Positions 8,905 through 18,299 of a DNA stretch of 54,648 bases are shown piece by piece. A program made the position numbers and the translations under genes. The number at the start of each line of letters is the position of its first letter. Position 1 is the first letter of the stretch. Below the pieces are notes generated by a model that saw only the letters and a list, made by a program, of their open reading frames with translations, did not search any database and had not been told where the DNA came from. Origin of the DNA: Acidobacteriota bacterium (lineage in GTDB: Bacteria; Acidobacteriota; Terriglobia; Bryobacterales; Bryobacteraceae); assembly GCA_016213725.1 (NCBI GenBank), contig JACQZS010000086.1:1-54648 (forward strand), written 5' to 3'.

Positions 8905-9342
8905 ATGAAGAAGCTGATGCAACTGGCGGCCGCGGCCGCAATGATGACGCTGCCGGCGCTGGCCGGCGGATTCTGGCTGAATGTGGGCAACGCCGAGGCG
9001 AACACGGAGGCCAAGGCGATGAACGCGCTGTTCACGGTGATGCCCTCGGGCTGCGGCGAGCCGACGAACGCGAAGGTGACGGCGACGGCGGAGGGCATGG
9101 TGAACGGCAAACGGGTGAGCCAGACGGTGAAGCTCTCGGCGGTTCGGCCGGGGCTGTACGCGGTGACGAAGCAGTGGCCGGCGGAGGGCAAGTGGGCGGT
9201 GCGGGTGATTGCGGAGTACAAGGGCGCGGAGACGTCGGTACTGGTGCCGGTGGAGGGCAGCACGGCGGACCGCAAGGCGGCCAAGTTCCAGCAAGGCCGT
9301 CCGGCGGAGACTCAGATTGCGGCGGCGCTTTCGTCGAACTGA
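8905..9342 (+). CDS. small exported protein of unknown function
   Basis: A 145-residue protein with a clear signal peptide (residues 1-20, KKLMQLAAAAAMMTLPALAGG). The mature part reads like one small beta-sandwich: AKVTATAEGMVNGKRVSQTVKL, LYAVTKQWPAEGKWAVRVIAEYKG, ETSVLVPVEG. This resembles FixH/YtkA-type or Ig-like exported domains, but no family can be named with confidence. A strong AGGAGG sits about nine bases upstream of the ATG. The gene ends 16 bases before the ECF sigma factor, and the three genes from 8905 to 10812 look like one unit, so it may be the exported partner or target of that sigma/anti-sigma pair. Confidence 0.75.
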   Translation: MKKLMQLAAAAAMMTLPALAGGFWLNVGNAEANTEAKAMNALFTVMPSGCGEPTNAKVTATAEGMVNGKRVSQTVKLSAVRPGLYAVTKQWPAEGKWAVRVIAEYKGAETSVLVPVEGSTADRKAAKFQQGRPAETQIAAALSSN

Positions 9343-9358
9343 CGCCCCAACTGATACG

Positions 9359-9907
9359 ATGAGCCCCACGATGGCATTGCCGAGGGAGGCCGCCGGAGAG
9401 CCGCGCCTGGTAGAGAGCGCGCAGCTCGGAGACCGCGCGGCCTTCGGGGAGCTGTACCGGCGCTATGCGCGCATGGTGCACGGGGTGCTTCTGACCCGGG
9501 TACCTCCCGGCGATGCCGAGGATCTGTTGCACGACGTGTTTCTGTCCGCCATGCGCCGTCTGCCCGCGTTGCGGGAGCAGGCGGCGTTCGGCGCGTGGCT
9601 GGCGGCCATCGCGCGGGCAAAGGCGATCGATCACCTGCGAGCCAGGCGGCGTTCGGAGGAGTTGCCGGAGAATCTGCCGAGCCGCGGCGCGACGGCGCAC
9701 CAGCAGGCTGAGGCGGCGAGGGTGCTGGAAGCGATCCGCCGCCTGCCGGAGGCGTACCGCGAAACTCTGGTGCTGCGGCTGGCCGAAGGGCTGACCGGGC
9801 CGGAGATCGCGGAGCAGACCGGACTGACGCCGGATTCGGTGCGGGTGAACCTGGCGCGCGGCATGAAACTGCTGCGGCAGAAGCTGGAAGGAGGCGAGGG
9901 GCGATGA
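9359..9907 (+). CDS. ECF-type RNA polymerase sigma factor
   Basis: A 182-residue sigma-70 family factor of the extracytoplasmic-function type. Region 2 is at residues 18-90 (LYRRYARMVHGVLL, DAEDLLHDVFLSAMRRL, AFGAWLAAIARAKAIDHLRAR). Region 4 is at 115-175 (RRLPEAYRETLVLRLAEGLTGPEIAEQTGLTPDSVRVNLARG), including the helix-turn-helix. A longer frame opens at 9209 inside the upstream gene but is implausibly arginine-rich; the ATG at 9359 or 9371 is the real start. Its stop overlaps the start of the FecR-like gene (ATGA), so the two are translationally coupled, as is usual for a sigma factor and its membrane regulator. Confidence 0.93.
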   Translation: MSPTMALPREAAGEPRLVESAQLGDRAAFGELYRRYARMVHGVLLTRVPPGDAEDLLHDVFLSAMRRLPALREQAAFGAWLAAIARAKAIDHLRARRRSEELPENLPSRGATAHQQAEAARVLEAIRRLPEAYRETLVLRLAEGLTGPEIAEQTGLTPDSVRVNLARGMKLLRQKLEGGEGR

Positions 9908-10812
9908 GCGAGCGGTATTTGTGGGACGGGACGGGCGAACCGGACGCCGAGATCGCGCATCTGGAGGAGCTGCTGCGGCCGCTGGGATTGCCGGCGGCGG
10001 CGGTGCCGGCCAGGAAGAAGGCGTGGATGCCGCTAGCGGCGGCGGCGGCGGTGCTGGTGGCGCTGGCGGGGTGGCAGGTGCGCGTGGCGGCGCCGCCGGA
10101 GACGCGCTGGGAGACGGCGCAGGGATTCGTGCATGCCGGGCAGGTGCTGCGGGCCGGGGCGGAAGAGGTTCAGCTGGATGCGGCGGAGGTGGGCCGGGTA
10201 TCGCTGCAGCCGGGCGCGGAGGCGGCGGTATTGGAATCGAAGCCGGGGCAGGAGCGGCTGGGCCTGCGGGTGGGGACGATGCGGGCGCTGATCTGGGCGC
10301 CGGCGCGGGAGTTCGTAGTGGAGACGCCGGCGGCGACGGCGGTGGACCTGGGATGCCAGTACACGCTGACGGTAGACCGGACGGGCGACGGGCTGCTGGA
10401 GGTGGAAACGGGCTGGGTGTCGTTCGAGCATCAGGGCCGAGAGTCGTTCATTCCGGCGGGAGCACGCTGCAGGACGCGGCGGGTGGGCGGGCCGGGCACG
10501 CCGTATTTTGCCGACGCGCCGGCGGCGCTGGAACGGGCGTTGAACGAGTTTGACGAGCGCGGCGGCGGATTGGAGCAGGCGCTGAGCAGCGCGCGCGGCC
10601 GGGACGCGCTCTCGCTGTGGCACCTGCTGCCGCGGACGGCGGGCGAACGGAGGGCGGCAGTCTACCGGCGGCTGGCGCAACTGGTGGCATTGCCGAAGGA
10701 GGCGACGGAGGAGCGGATTCTGGCCTCCGACGCGCGGGCGCTGGAGCAGTGCTGGAATGCGCTGGGGCTGGATTCGGCGGCGTGGTGGCGCAGCTGGCAG
10801 CGGCCCTGGTGA
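9904..10812 (+). CDS. FecR-like membrane protein, probable anti-sigma factor
   Basis: A 302-residue protein with a cytosolic N-terminus (1-40), one membrane span (about 41-62, AAAAAVLVALAGW) and an exported FecR-type domain. The FecR signature is seen at LRAGAEEVQLDAAEVGRVSLQPGAEAAV, GTMRALIWAPAREFVVETPAATAVDLGCQYTL and LEVETGWVSFEHQGRESFIPAGARC. Such proteins hold the partner sigma factor at the membrane and relay an outside signal. The gene overlaps the sigma factor by four bases. The last 100 residues are helical and unlike FecR; their role is unknown. Confidence 0.88.
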   Translation: MSERYLWDGTGEPDAEIAHLEELLRPLGLPAAAVPARKKAWMPLAAAAAVLVALAGWQVRVAAPPETRWETAQGFVHAGQVLRAGAEEVQLDAAEVGRVSLQPGAEAAVLESKPGQERLGLRVGTMRALIWAPAREFVVETPAATAVDLGCQYTLTVDRTGDGLLEVETGWVSFEHQGRESFIPAGARCRTRRVGGPGTPYFADAPAALERALNEFDERGGGLEQALSSARGRDALSLWHLLPRTAGERRAAVYRRLAQLVALPKEATEERILASDARALEQCWNALGLDSAAWWRSWQRPW

Positions 10813-10834
10813 GCGGAGCGCCCCGCGGGCCGGA

Positions 10835-10843
10835 TGGTACAAT
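10835..10843 (+). promoter_or_regulatory. extended -10 promoter element before the M24 peptidase gene
   Basis: TGGTACAAT fits the extended -10 consensus TGnTATAAT with one change. Its expected start site, six to eight bases downstream, falls at about 10850, next to the TTG start codon at 10852. No -35 box is evident in the GC-rich DNA upstream. If used, the message would have almost no leader. Confidence 0.4.
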
Positions 10844-10851
10844 TGTAAGGT

Positions 10852-11955
10852 TTGACCAAGCTAGCCGATTTCCGCCCGAAGCGGCGCGCGGCGGTGCTCG
10901 CCGCCTGTGAGTCTCTGAAGACCGGCGCCATTGCGGTGTCCCATCTCGCCAACGTGCGCTACCTGTGCGGCTTCACGGGGAGCAACGGCGTGTTGCTGCT
11001 GACCGGGCGCGGGGCTACGTTTTACACCGATCCGAGGTACGACATCCAGTCTGCGCAGGAGTGCGACTGCGCGGTGAAAGTGGTGACGGGCCCGGTGTGG
11101 GAGGCGGTGGCGAAGGATGTGCGGCGGAAGCGGCTCACGTCGCTGGCGCTGGAATCCGAGCATCTCTCGCACGCGCAGTGGACGGCCCTGGCGAAGGAAT
11201 TCGGCAAGGCGGTGAAGCTGGCGGAAGCGAAGGGCGTGGTGGAGGGGCTGCGGGCGGTGAAGTCGCCCGACGAGGTGGCTCGCATCCGGAAGGCGGTGCT
11301 GCTGGGATCGGCTGCCTACGAGAAGGCGTTAGCGTTAGTGAGTGAGGGGATGACGGAGCAGCAGGTGGCGGCGGAGATCGACCACGCGATGCGGCTGCTG
11401 GGGGCGGAAGGCCCGGCATTCGAGACGATTGTGGCGGCGGGCAAGCGCAGCGCATTGCCGCACGCCCGGCCGACGGGCGCGAAGATCCGCAGAAACCAGC
11501 TGCTGCTGGTGGACATGGGCGCGTGCCTGGACGGCTACATGAGCGATATGACGAGGGTGGCCTATGTTGGCCGGCTGGGGGGGCGGCTTTCGGCGCAGGC
11601 GCGGAGGGTGTACGACGCGGTGCTGGAGGCGCAGTTAGCCGGCATTGCGGCGGTGAAGCCGGGCGCGCGCTGCAAAGACGTGGACGCGGCGGCCCGCAAG
11701 AGCCTGAAGCAGCGCGGCCTGGACCGGTTCTTCACGCATTCGCTGGGCCACGGGTTGGGTTTGGAAATCCACGAGACGCCGCGGTTGGGCGGGAAAGTGG
11801 AGAGCGAGTTGAAGCCCGGGATGGTGGTGACCATCGAACCGGGCGTCTACCTGCCGGAATTCGGCGGTGTGAGAATAGAAGACACGGTATTGGTGACGGA
11901 ATCGGGCGTGGAAGTGCTCACGCCGACGTCTAAGGAATTCGCGGTAATAGCATGA
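10852..11955 (+). CDS. M24 family metallopeptidase (Xaa-Pro aminopeptidase/dipeptidase type)
   Basis: A 367-residue pita-bread-fold peptidase with a creatinase N-terminal domain (1-130) and a catalytic domain (135-367). The five metal ligands are present: Asp221 and Asp232 (VDMGACLDGYMSDMTR), His300 (HSLGHGLGLEIHE), Glu329 (VVTIEPGVY) and Glu343 (GGVRIEDTV). It removes proline-containing N-terminal residues or splits X-Pro dipeptides in the cytosol. The start is the TTG at 10852 or a GTG at 10894; the first keeps a family-like N-terminus. The stop overlaps the ATG of accB (ATGA). This peptidase-accB-accC order is, to my knowledge, common in bacteria, including Firmicutes and Acidobacteria. 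A copy of the GTTAGCGTTAG element encodes residues 159-163. Confidence 0.95.
   Translation: MTKLADFRPKRRAAVLAACESLKTGAIAVSHLANVRYLCGFTGSNGVLLLTGRGATFYTDPRYDIQSAQECDCAVKVVTGPVWEAVAKDVRRKRLTSLALESEHLSHAQWTALAKEFGKAVKLAEAKGVVEGLRAVKSPDEVARIRKAVLLGSAAYEKALALVSEGMTEQQVAAEIDHAMRLLGAEGPAFETIVAAGKRSALPHARPTGAKIRRNQLLLVDMGACLDGYMSDMTRVAYVGRLGGRLSAQARRVYDAVLEAQLAGIAAVKPGARCKDVDAAARKSLKQRGLDRFFTHSLGHGLGLEIHETPRLGGKVESELKPGMVVTIEPGVYLPEFGGVRIEDTVLVTESGVEVLTPTSKEFAVIA
11328..11338. repeat. dispersed GTTAGCGTTAG element, inside the M24 peptidase gene
   Basis: Exact copy of the 11-mer, read in the gene as Ala-Leu-Ala-Leu with two TTA leucine codons, which are very unusual beside the surrounding CTG-rich code. 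Confidence 0.55.
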
Positions 11956-12464
11956 CCATTGAAGAGATTCGAGAACTCATCCAGATCGTCACAGCCTCGG
12001 GCGTGGCGGAGCTTGAAGTCCAGCGGGGCGAGAACCGGGTGTGGGTGAGGCGCACAACTGGCGTGGTGACGCAAGAGATCCACGTCCCGGCGCAGCATGC
12101 GCCGGCGCCGCACATACACACGGCGGGCGCCGCTCCGGTGGTGGCTCCGGCGCCGGAGAGCGTGACGGTGGCGGCGCCACAGGCGGTCGCACCGGCGGGA
12201 TCGCCGGACCTGACCGATCCATCGCTGATGACGGTGACGTCGCCGATCGTGGGGACTTTTTATGAAGCTCCCGCGCCGGGCGCCGCTTCGTTTGTGAGCG
12301 TAGGCGACGCGATCAAACCGGGCAAGGTGCTGTGCATCATCGAATCGATGAAGCTGATGAACGAGATTGAGTCGGAGATTTCGGGCACGATCGTGAAGAG
12401 GCTGGTAGACAATGGCCAGCCGGTGGAATACGGCGAGACGCTGTACCTGGTGAAGCCGAACTAG
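11952..12464 (+). CDS. accB: biotin carboxyl carrier protein of acetyl-CoA carboxylase
   Basis: A 170-residue carrier of the acetyl-CoA carboxylase complex. The N-terminal part (1-40) is the usual AccB dimerisation segment ([24 protein letters not shown]), followed by a flexible Ala/Pro/Val linker (45-90) and a C-terminal biotinyl domain (91-169). Lys134 in ESMKLMNEI is the biotinylated residue. It receives carboxyl from AccC and passes it to the carboxyltransferase AccAD, which is not in this window. It overlaps the M24 peptidase gene by four bases and is followed four bases later by accC, so the pair is co-translated. Confidence 0.97.
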   Translation: MTIEEIRELIQIVTASGVAELEVQRGENRVWVRRTTGVVTQEIHVPAQHAPAPHIHTAGAAPVVAPAPESVTVAAPQAVAPAGSPDLTDPSLMTVTSPIVGTFYEAPAPGAASFVSVGDAIKPGKVLCIIESMKLMNEIESEISGTIVKRLVDNGQPVEYGETLYLVKPN

Positions 12465-12468
12465 CGCG

Positions 12469-13830
12469 ATGTTTCAGAAGATCCTCATCGCCAACCGCGG
12501 GGAGATTGCCCTCCGCGTGATCTGCGCCTGCAAGGACCTGGGCATCAAGACGGTGGCCGTGTACTCCGAGGCCGACCGCTATTCGCTGCACGTGCGCTTC
12601 GCCGACGAAGCGGTGTGCATCGGCCCGGCCAAGAGCGCATTGAGTTACCTGAACATTCCCTCCGTGATCAGTGCGGCGGAGATCACCAACGTGGACGCGA
12701 TCCACCCGGGCTACGGGTTCTTATCGGAGAACTCGGACTTCGCGGAGGTGTGCCAGGCATCGGGGATCAAGTTCATCGGGCCGCGTCCGGACGTGACACG
12801 GATGATGGGGCTGAAGCAGATCGCGCGCGAGACGATGAAGGCGCACGGAGTGCCGATTCTGCCGGGCTCGGACGGGATTCTGGAAGACGCCGAGCAGGCG
12901 CTGGAAGTGGCCGGACAGATCGGCTACCCGGTGATTCTGAAAGCGTCGGCCGGCGGCGGCGGGCGCGGCATGCGGATCGTGCGGACTCCCGAGGAGCTGC
13001 CGAACCTGTTTGCGCAGGCGAGCCAGGAGGCGCTGAACGCGTTCTCCAACGGCGACCTGTACTGCGAGAAGTTCATTGAGAAGCCGCGGCACATCGAGTT
13101 CCAGGTGCTGGCCGACGAGCACGGCAACGTGGAAGTGCTGGGCGAGCGCGAGTGCAGCGTGCAGCGGCGGCATCAGAAGCTGATCGAGGAAGCGCCCTCG
13201 GCGGCGGTGACGCCGGAGCTGCGCAAGCGCATCGCGGGAGCGCTGAAGAAGGCGTTCAAGGCCATCGGCTACACCAACGCGGGCACGGTGGAGTTCCTGA
13301 TGGACGAGGACGGCAGCCTGAACTTCATCGAAGTGAACGCGCGCATCCAGGTGGAGCACCCGGTGACGGAACTGATCACGGGAGTGGACCTGGTGCAGGC
13401 GCAGCTCAGGATCGCGCAGGGCGAGAAGCTGACCGACATCCTGGATGGGCCGGTGACGCTGAAGGGCCACGCGCTGGAGTGCCGCATCAACGCCGAGCAC
13501 CCGGTGACGTTCGTACCATCACCGGGACGGATCCAATCGCTCTCGCTGCCGGGCGGCATCGGCGTGCGCGTGGACACGGCGCTGTACCCGGGCGGCGTAA
13601 TCCCGCCCTACTACGATTCGCTGGCGGCCAAGCTGATCACCTACGGCAAGGACCGCGAGCAGGCCATCGCGCGCATGCAGCGGGCGCTGGACATGTTCGT
13701 GGTGGAGGGCATCCATACGTCGGTGCCGCTGCACCAGGAGATCATGGCCGACGACGAGTTCCGCCGGGCGGCCATCGACACGCACTTCATTCAGCGGTTT
13801 CTGGAGCGGCGGAAGAAAAACGCCGGCTGA
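12469..13830 (+). CDS. accC: biotin carboxylase subunit of acetyl-CoA carboxylase
   Basis: A 453-residue biotin carboxylase, the ATP-dependent step that carboxylates biotin on AccB for fatty-acid synthesis. The N-terminal domain opens with [17 protein letters not shown]. The ATP-grasp domain (about 115-330) has the glycine-rich loop [13 protein letters not shown], the [17 protein letters not shown] segment, and the metal and catalytic region [27 protein letters not shown]. The C-terminal domain includes [11 protein letters not shown]. Length and motifs are normal. The last 44 bases overlap the 3' end of the convergent DUF4126 gene. Confidence 0.98.
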   Translation: MFQKILIANRGEIALRVICACKDLGIKTVAVYSEADRYSLHVRFADEAVCIGPAKSALSYLNIPSVISAAEITNVDAIHPGYGFLSENSDFAEVCQASGIKFIGPRPDVTRMMGLKQIARETMKAHGVPILPGSDGILEDAEQALEVAGQIGYPVILKASAGGGGRGMRIVRTPEELPNLFAQASQEALNAFSNGDLYCEKFIEKPRHIEFQVLADEHGNVEVLGERECSVQRRHQKLIEEAPSAAVTPELRKRIAGALKKAFKAIGYTNAGTVEFLMDEDGSLNFIEVNARIQVEHPVTELITGVDLVQAQLRIAQGEKLTDILDGPVTLKGHALECRINAEHPVTFVPSPGRIQSLSLPGGIGVRVDTALYPGGVIPPYYDSLAAKLITYGKDREQAIARMQRALDMFVVEGIHTSVPLHQEIMADDEFRRAAIDTHFIQRFLERRKKNAG

Positions 13831-14410
13831 GCCAGCCCGCGCCGCGGCGCAGTACGCCCCAGATCTTGCGGGCCAACCAGAGAAAGACAACCAGGAACGC
13901 GGCGACCAGCACCACAGCCAGGAAGGGGTGCGCCGACACCACCCAGAGCAGGAATGGGACGGCGAAGTCGCCGGCCAGGCTGAGGGCGAGGTTGGAGAAC
14001 GGCTCAGGGCTGTGATTCACCGCCAGCCGGGTGGCGGTTTTGGCGGCGTGCGCGGAGAGAGCGACGCTGCCGCAAGCGATGGTGAGCAGGGCGCGGGCCA
14101 GCGGGTCCATCTGTCCGAAGGCGGCAAAGGCGAGCAGCGCCGCGCCCACCGGGCGAATGATGGTGTGCAGGGCGTCCCACAGGCTGTCCACCCAGGGGAT
14201 CTTGTCGCTGACGAACTCGACCAGGAAGGCGACGCCGGCGGCGATGAGCACGGCGGGATGGGCGAGCACGTCGAGGCCCTTCATGGAGGCGGGCAGCGTG
14301 ATCCAGTGGAACCGCAGGGCCAGCCCCAGGGCGAGCACCGTCGAGTAGAGCCGCAGGCCGGAGGCGAAGCCCAGCCCCAGCGTGGTGGCCAGCAATTGGA
14401 GAGCGTCCAT
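13787..14410 (-). CDS. DUF4126 membrane protein
   Basis: A 207-residue integral membrane protein with the DUF4126 pattern: [24 protein letters not shown] at the N-terminus, [43 protein letters not shown] in the middle, and a long hydrophobic C-terminal part ([39 protein letters not shown]). About five spans are likely. The function of the family is unknown. The 3' end overlaps accC tail to tail by 44 bases. Its start lies 75 bases from the divergent isomerase gene, and the probable promoter of that gene overlaps its first codons. Confidence 0.88.
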   Translation of the reverse strand: MDALQLLATTLGLGFASGLRLYSTVLALGLALRFHWITLPASMKGLDVLAHPAVLIAAGVAFLVEFVSDKIPWVDSLWDALHTIIRPVGAALLAFAAFGQMDPLARALLTIACGSVALSAHAAKTATRLAVNHSPEPFSNLALSLAGDFAVPFLLWVVSAHPFLAVVLVAAFLVVFLWLARKIWGVLRRGAGWLSRRFSSAAPETAE

Positions 14411-14425
14411 ACCTATCCGTAAAAT
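14396..14425 (+). promoter_or_regulatory. probable sigma-70 promoter of the sugar isomerase gene
   Basis: TTGGAG (14396-14401) and TAAAAT (14420-14425) are separated by 18 bases and lie about 60 bases upstream of the ATG at 14485. The -35 box overlaps the first codons of the divergent DUF4126 gene. This is a pattern match only. Confidence 0.4.
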
Positions 14426-14484
14426 GATACGCGGAATTCGCGCGGCGGGTTCAACGGGGTAGAGTAAATGTGGAGAGTGCTTCT

Positions 14485-15399
14485 ATGATTCAACTTGGAT
14501 TCGTCAGCGCAGTTCTTCCCGACCAGAGCCTGGAACAGGTGATGGAGTTCGCCTCCGAGAGCGGCTTCGACTGCGTGGAGGTGATGTGCTGGCCCGTGGG
14601 CAAGGCCGAGCGGCGCTACGCCGGCGTGACGCACATCGACGCGGCCACGCTCACCAAGAGCGGAGCGGCGCAGATTCTGGAGCTGTGCGAGATCACAGGC
14701 GTTAGCATTAGCGGGTTAGGGTACTATCCGAATCCGCTGTGCGCGGACGTGGCCGAAGCGAAGGTCTACACCGATCACCTGAAGAAAGTGATCAAGGCCG
14801 CGGCGCTGCTGAAAGTGCCGGTGGTGAATACGTTCATCGGCCGCGATCCGGTGAAGAGCGTGGATGAGAACTGGCCCCGCTTCCTGAAGACCTGGAAGCC
14901 GCTGATCGCCTTCGCTGAGGCCAACGGCGTGAAGATCGGCATCGAAAACTGCCCGATGTCGTTCACGCGCGACGAGTGGCCGGGCGGCAAGAACCTGGCG
15001 ACGTCGCCGGCCATCTGGCGGCGGATGTTCAACGACATCCCCTCGGCGAACTTCGGGCTGAACTTCGACCCGTCGCACTTCGTGTGGCAGGGGATGGATT
15101 ACGTGAAGGTGCTGCGCGAGTTCCAGGACAAGCTGTTCCACTTCCACGCGAAAGACGCGCGCCTGGACCGCGACCGCCTGAACGACGTGGGCCTGCTGGC
15201 CTTCCCGGCGCAGTACCACACGCCGAAGCTGCCGGGCCTGGGCGACGTGAACTGGAGCAAGCTGTTTTCCGTGCTGGCCGAGGTCTACGACGGGCCGGTT
15301 TGCATCGAGGTGGAGGACCGGGCCTACGAGGGGAGCCTGGAGCTGAGACAGGCGGCGCTGCACCAGAGCGGCGGGTACCTGGCGCAGTTCCTGCCCTAA
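14485..15399 (+). CDS. sugar phosphate isomerase/epimerase family TIM-barrel protein
   Basis: A 304-residue xylose-isomerase-like TIM barrel (AP endonuclease 2 superfamily). Recognisable segments are [33 protein letters not shown] at the start, [55 protein letters not shown] and a closing [14 protein letters not shown]. The acidic and histidine residues in IENC, DPSH, HAKD and EVED are the usual metal ligands. Substrate is unknown; relatives epimerise or isomerise free or phosphorylated sugars and cyclitols. A GTG at 14470 is possible, but the ATG at 14485 follows GGAGAG at a good distance. A hairpin just after the stop probably ends transcription on both strands. A near-copy of the GTTAGCGTTAG element lies inside. 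Confidence 0.9.
   Translation: MIQLGFVSAVLPDQSLEQVMEFASESGFDCVEVMCWPVGKAERRYAGVTHIDAATLTKSGAAQILELCEITGVSISGLGYYPNPLCADVAEAKVYTDHLKKVIKAAALLKVPVVNTFIGRDPVKSVDENWPRFLKTWKPLIAFAEANGVKIGIENCPMSFTRDEWPGGKNLATSPAIWRRMFNDIPSANFGLNFDPSHFVWQGMDYVKVLREFQDKLFHFHAKDARLDRDRLNDVGLLAFPAQYHTPKLPGLGDVNWSKLFSVLAEVYDGPVCIEVEDRAYEGSLELRQAALHQSGGYLAQFLP
14701..14711. repeat. dispersed GTTAGCGTTAG element, one-mismatch copy
   Basis: GTTAGCATTAG, one base off the 11-mer, read as Val-Ser-Ile-Ser in the sugar isomerase gene. Confidence 0.4.
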
Positions 15400-15427
15400 A
15401 GAAGAAGCCCCGGGCTTGCGCCCGGGG
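15400..15427. terminator. bidirectional hairpin terminator between the isomerase gene and metY
   Basis: Seven perfect GC pairs (CCCCGGG at 15408-15414 with CCCGGGG at 15421-15427) around a six-base loop. On the minus strand the stem is followed by CTTCTTCTTT, so it best serves metY, whose stop lies about 30 bases upstream in that direction. On the plus strand only ACTTTC follows. Confidence 0.7.
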
Positions 15428-15456
15428 ACTTTCAAGGTTACGCCGGCGGAGCGGGT

Positions 15457-16770
<1,314 letters not shown>

Positions 16771-16806
16771 CTATCGACGTGCGGCAGATTTGTCCAGAAG
16801 CAAGAG

Positions 16807-16837
16807 AAAGGCCCGCCGACGAGAAGTCAGGCGGGCC
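16807..16837 (-). terminator. rho-independent terminator after the PEP-CTERM gene
   Basis: Stem GGCCCGCC (16810-16817) and GGCGGGCC (16830-16837) around a 12-base loop, followed in the minus direction by TTTCTCTTG. It lies 23 bases past the TAG that closes the PEP-CTERM frame, so that distal end is still the natural gene end. Confidence 0.7.
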
Positions 16838-16859
16838 GCGAAGGAGGTTCGAGGATGGA

Positions 16860-17456
16860 CTATTTGCGGCGGCGCAGGAGAGCGAGGCCGCCGAGTCCGG
16901 CGGCCATGTGCGCGTAGGTGGCAGGTTCAGGGATCTGGCCATTGGCTTCGGCCCAGGCCTGGACCTCACCAAGGTGGAGGAAGCTCTGGTCGATGTTGCT
17001 TGTCAACAAGGTGACGAGCATGGCGTCCGCGTTTTGAGGGCTGACGAAGGTGATGGTTGCGGTGGCCCAGTTGGACGGGATAGGCCAATCTTAGGGAAAG
17101 ACCGGGGCATTGCTGAGCAGGAGTTCGGAGCGCAACGGGGTAGCGAGGTCGGCGCAGGTGTCTGTGCGATTGAAGGCGTTCAGTTCGGTGATTCCATAAG
17201 CGCCGTTGAAGCTCACCAGCAGCGAGGGGTTGGTCTCGTTGCCGGTGGGCTGGATGTGGCCGAGTCCCGTGTAGTTGCCATTGGTATCCCCGTCGTTGGC
17301 CCACTGTGGTCCCAACGTGGCGGTGTCGCCCAGGTAAGTGGAACTCCGGGAAGCCACGCCTCCATTGGCAGAGGCCGCTAGGTTGATCACGGCAGCCGAA
17401 GCGGGCGGAGCTACGGCAAGCGGGAAGAGGGCGAAGAAACAGTGCAAAATGATCAT
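16860..17456 (-). pseudogene. PEP-CTERM sorting-domain protein interrupted by an in-frame TAA
   Basis: Read from the ATG at 17456, behind a GAGGAGGAG ribosome site, the frame gives a signal peptide (MIILHCFFALFPLAVAPPAS) and a discoidin (F5/8 type C)-like domain starting VINLAASANGGVASRSSTYLG. It stops at a TAA (17091-17093) after 121 residues, in the middle of the domain. The same frame, with no shift, then continues as DWPIPSNWATATITFV for 76 codons and ends with a textbook PEP-CTERM tail: IPEPATYAHMAAGLGGLALL, RRRK, then TAG at 16860. The tail is a sorting signal cut by an exosortase, which places the protein at the surface. The single stop implies a recent nonsense mutation, a base error, or readthrough. 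A terminator follows the distal end. Confidence 0.85.
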
Positions 17457-17776
17457 TTTCTCCTCCTCGAATGGCATTCGACGAAGTAACCGAAAGGAAA
17501 CAGGAGGCAAGCGGAAAATCCTGGGCGGGAGATCCCGCCCGAGGAGAGGGCCGTTCACGTGAGCAGGGGAAGTATAGAGGCCGGAATGGAAGCGGGCGGC
17601 GATGACATTGGACGATGGCGGCGCGGGCGCCGATGCCGAATAGAGTGAGGTCGTCTGAGCCGGTTCGGGGGGTGGCGGCGGCCAAGCTGCCGCGGTCGCC
17701 CTTGTGGATGGGGCAGGGGCCGCGCCATTTGGCGCCGGCGGCTGAGAACAGGAGGATTATGTTCTCGATTCGGCCG
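17457..17776. other. 320-base gap: leader of the PEP-CTERM gene and non-coding sequence
   Basis: Contains the ribosome site of the PEP-CTERM gene and, at 17523-17540, a perfect eight-base inverted repeat (GGGCGGGA, TCCCGCCC) that would fold in its leader. No gene is supported between 17561 and 17776; possible frames there are shadows. Confidence 0.5.
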
Positions 17777-18271
17777 TCACCGCTTGTAGCCGATCTTGCG
17801 CAGCAGGCTGTGGCGCCACTCCTTGGCGGGCTGGTCTTCGACGCCTTTGGGGGCTTCGCCGTCGATCACGCCCAACACGCCGCGGCCTTGCGCGGATTCG
17901 GCGACGATGACCTCCACCGGGTTGGCAGTGGCGCAGAAGAGGCCGACCACTTCGGGGACGTCCTTGATCCGGGTGAGGAGGTTGATGGGATAGCCCTCCT
18001 TCATGCACACGACGAAGGTGTGGCCGGCGGCGACGGCCTGGGCGTTCTTCACGGCCAGCTCGCGCAGGGCGGAGTCGTTGCCATCCTCGCGGATGAGGCA
18101 GGCGCCGGAGGCTTCGCAGAAAGCCACGCCGAATTTCATCTGCGGCACGGTATTGACGATGGCTTCGTAGATGTCTTCCACGGTCTTGACGAAGTGGGAC
18201 TGGCCCAGGATGACGTTGCCGTTTTCGGGAATTTCAAGGGCGACCGTTTTGAGTTCCATGGCTCTAGCCAT
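17777..18271 (-). CDS. adenosine-specific kinase (DUF355 family)
   Basis: A 164-residue protein of the small family once called DUF355 and annotated as adenosine-specific kinase. The pattern is clear: MELKTVALEIPENGNVILGQSHFVKTVEDIYEAI near the start, KFGVAFCEASGACLIR, then LFCATANPVEVIVAES and GRGVLGVIDGEAPKGVE. The family length is about 160 residues, so it is complete. A longer frame starts at 18430, but the ATG at 18271 follows AGGAG at the right distance, and a 28-base gap then separates it from the divergent M28 gene. The biochemical role of the family is weakly supported; it is mostly archaeal, with scattered bacterial members. Confidence 0.88.
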   Translation of the reverse strand: MARAMELKTVALEIPENGNVILGQSHFVKTVEDIYEAIVNTVPQMKFGVAFCEASGACLIREDGNDSALRELAVKNAQAVAAGHTFVVCMKEGYPINLLTRIKDVPEVVGLFCATANPVEVIVAESAQGRGVLGVIDGEAPKGVEDQPAKEWRHSLLRKIGYKR

Positions 18272-18299
18272 GGTAACTCCTGCTGTATGCTGTCTCCAT

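Noticed and set aside
16860-17456. Frameshift as the cause of the split PEP-CTERM gene
   Set aside because: The distance between TAA (17091) and the distal TAG (16860) is 231 bases, a multiple of three, and the codons between them read sensibly in the same frame, so the lesion is a single stop.
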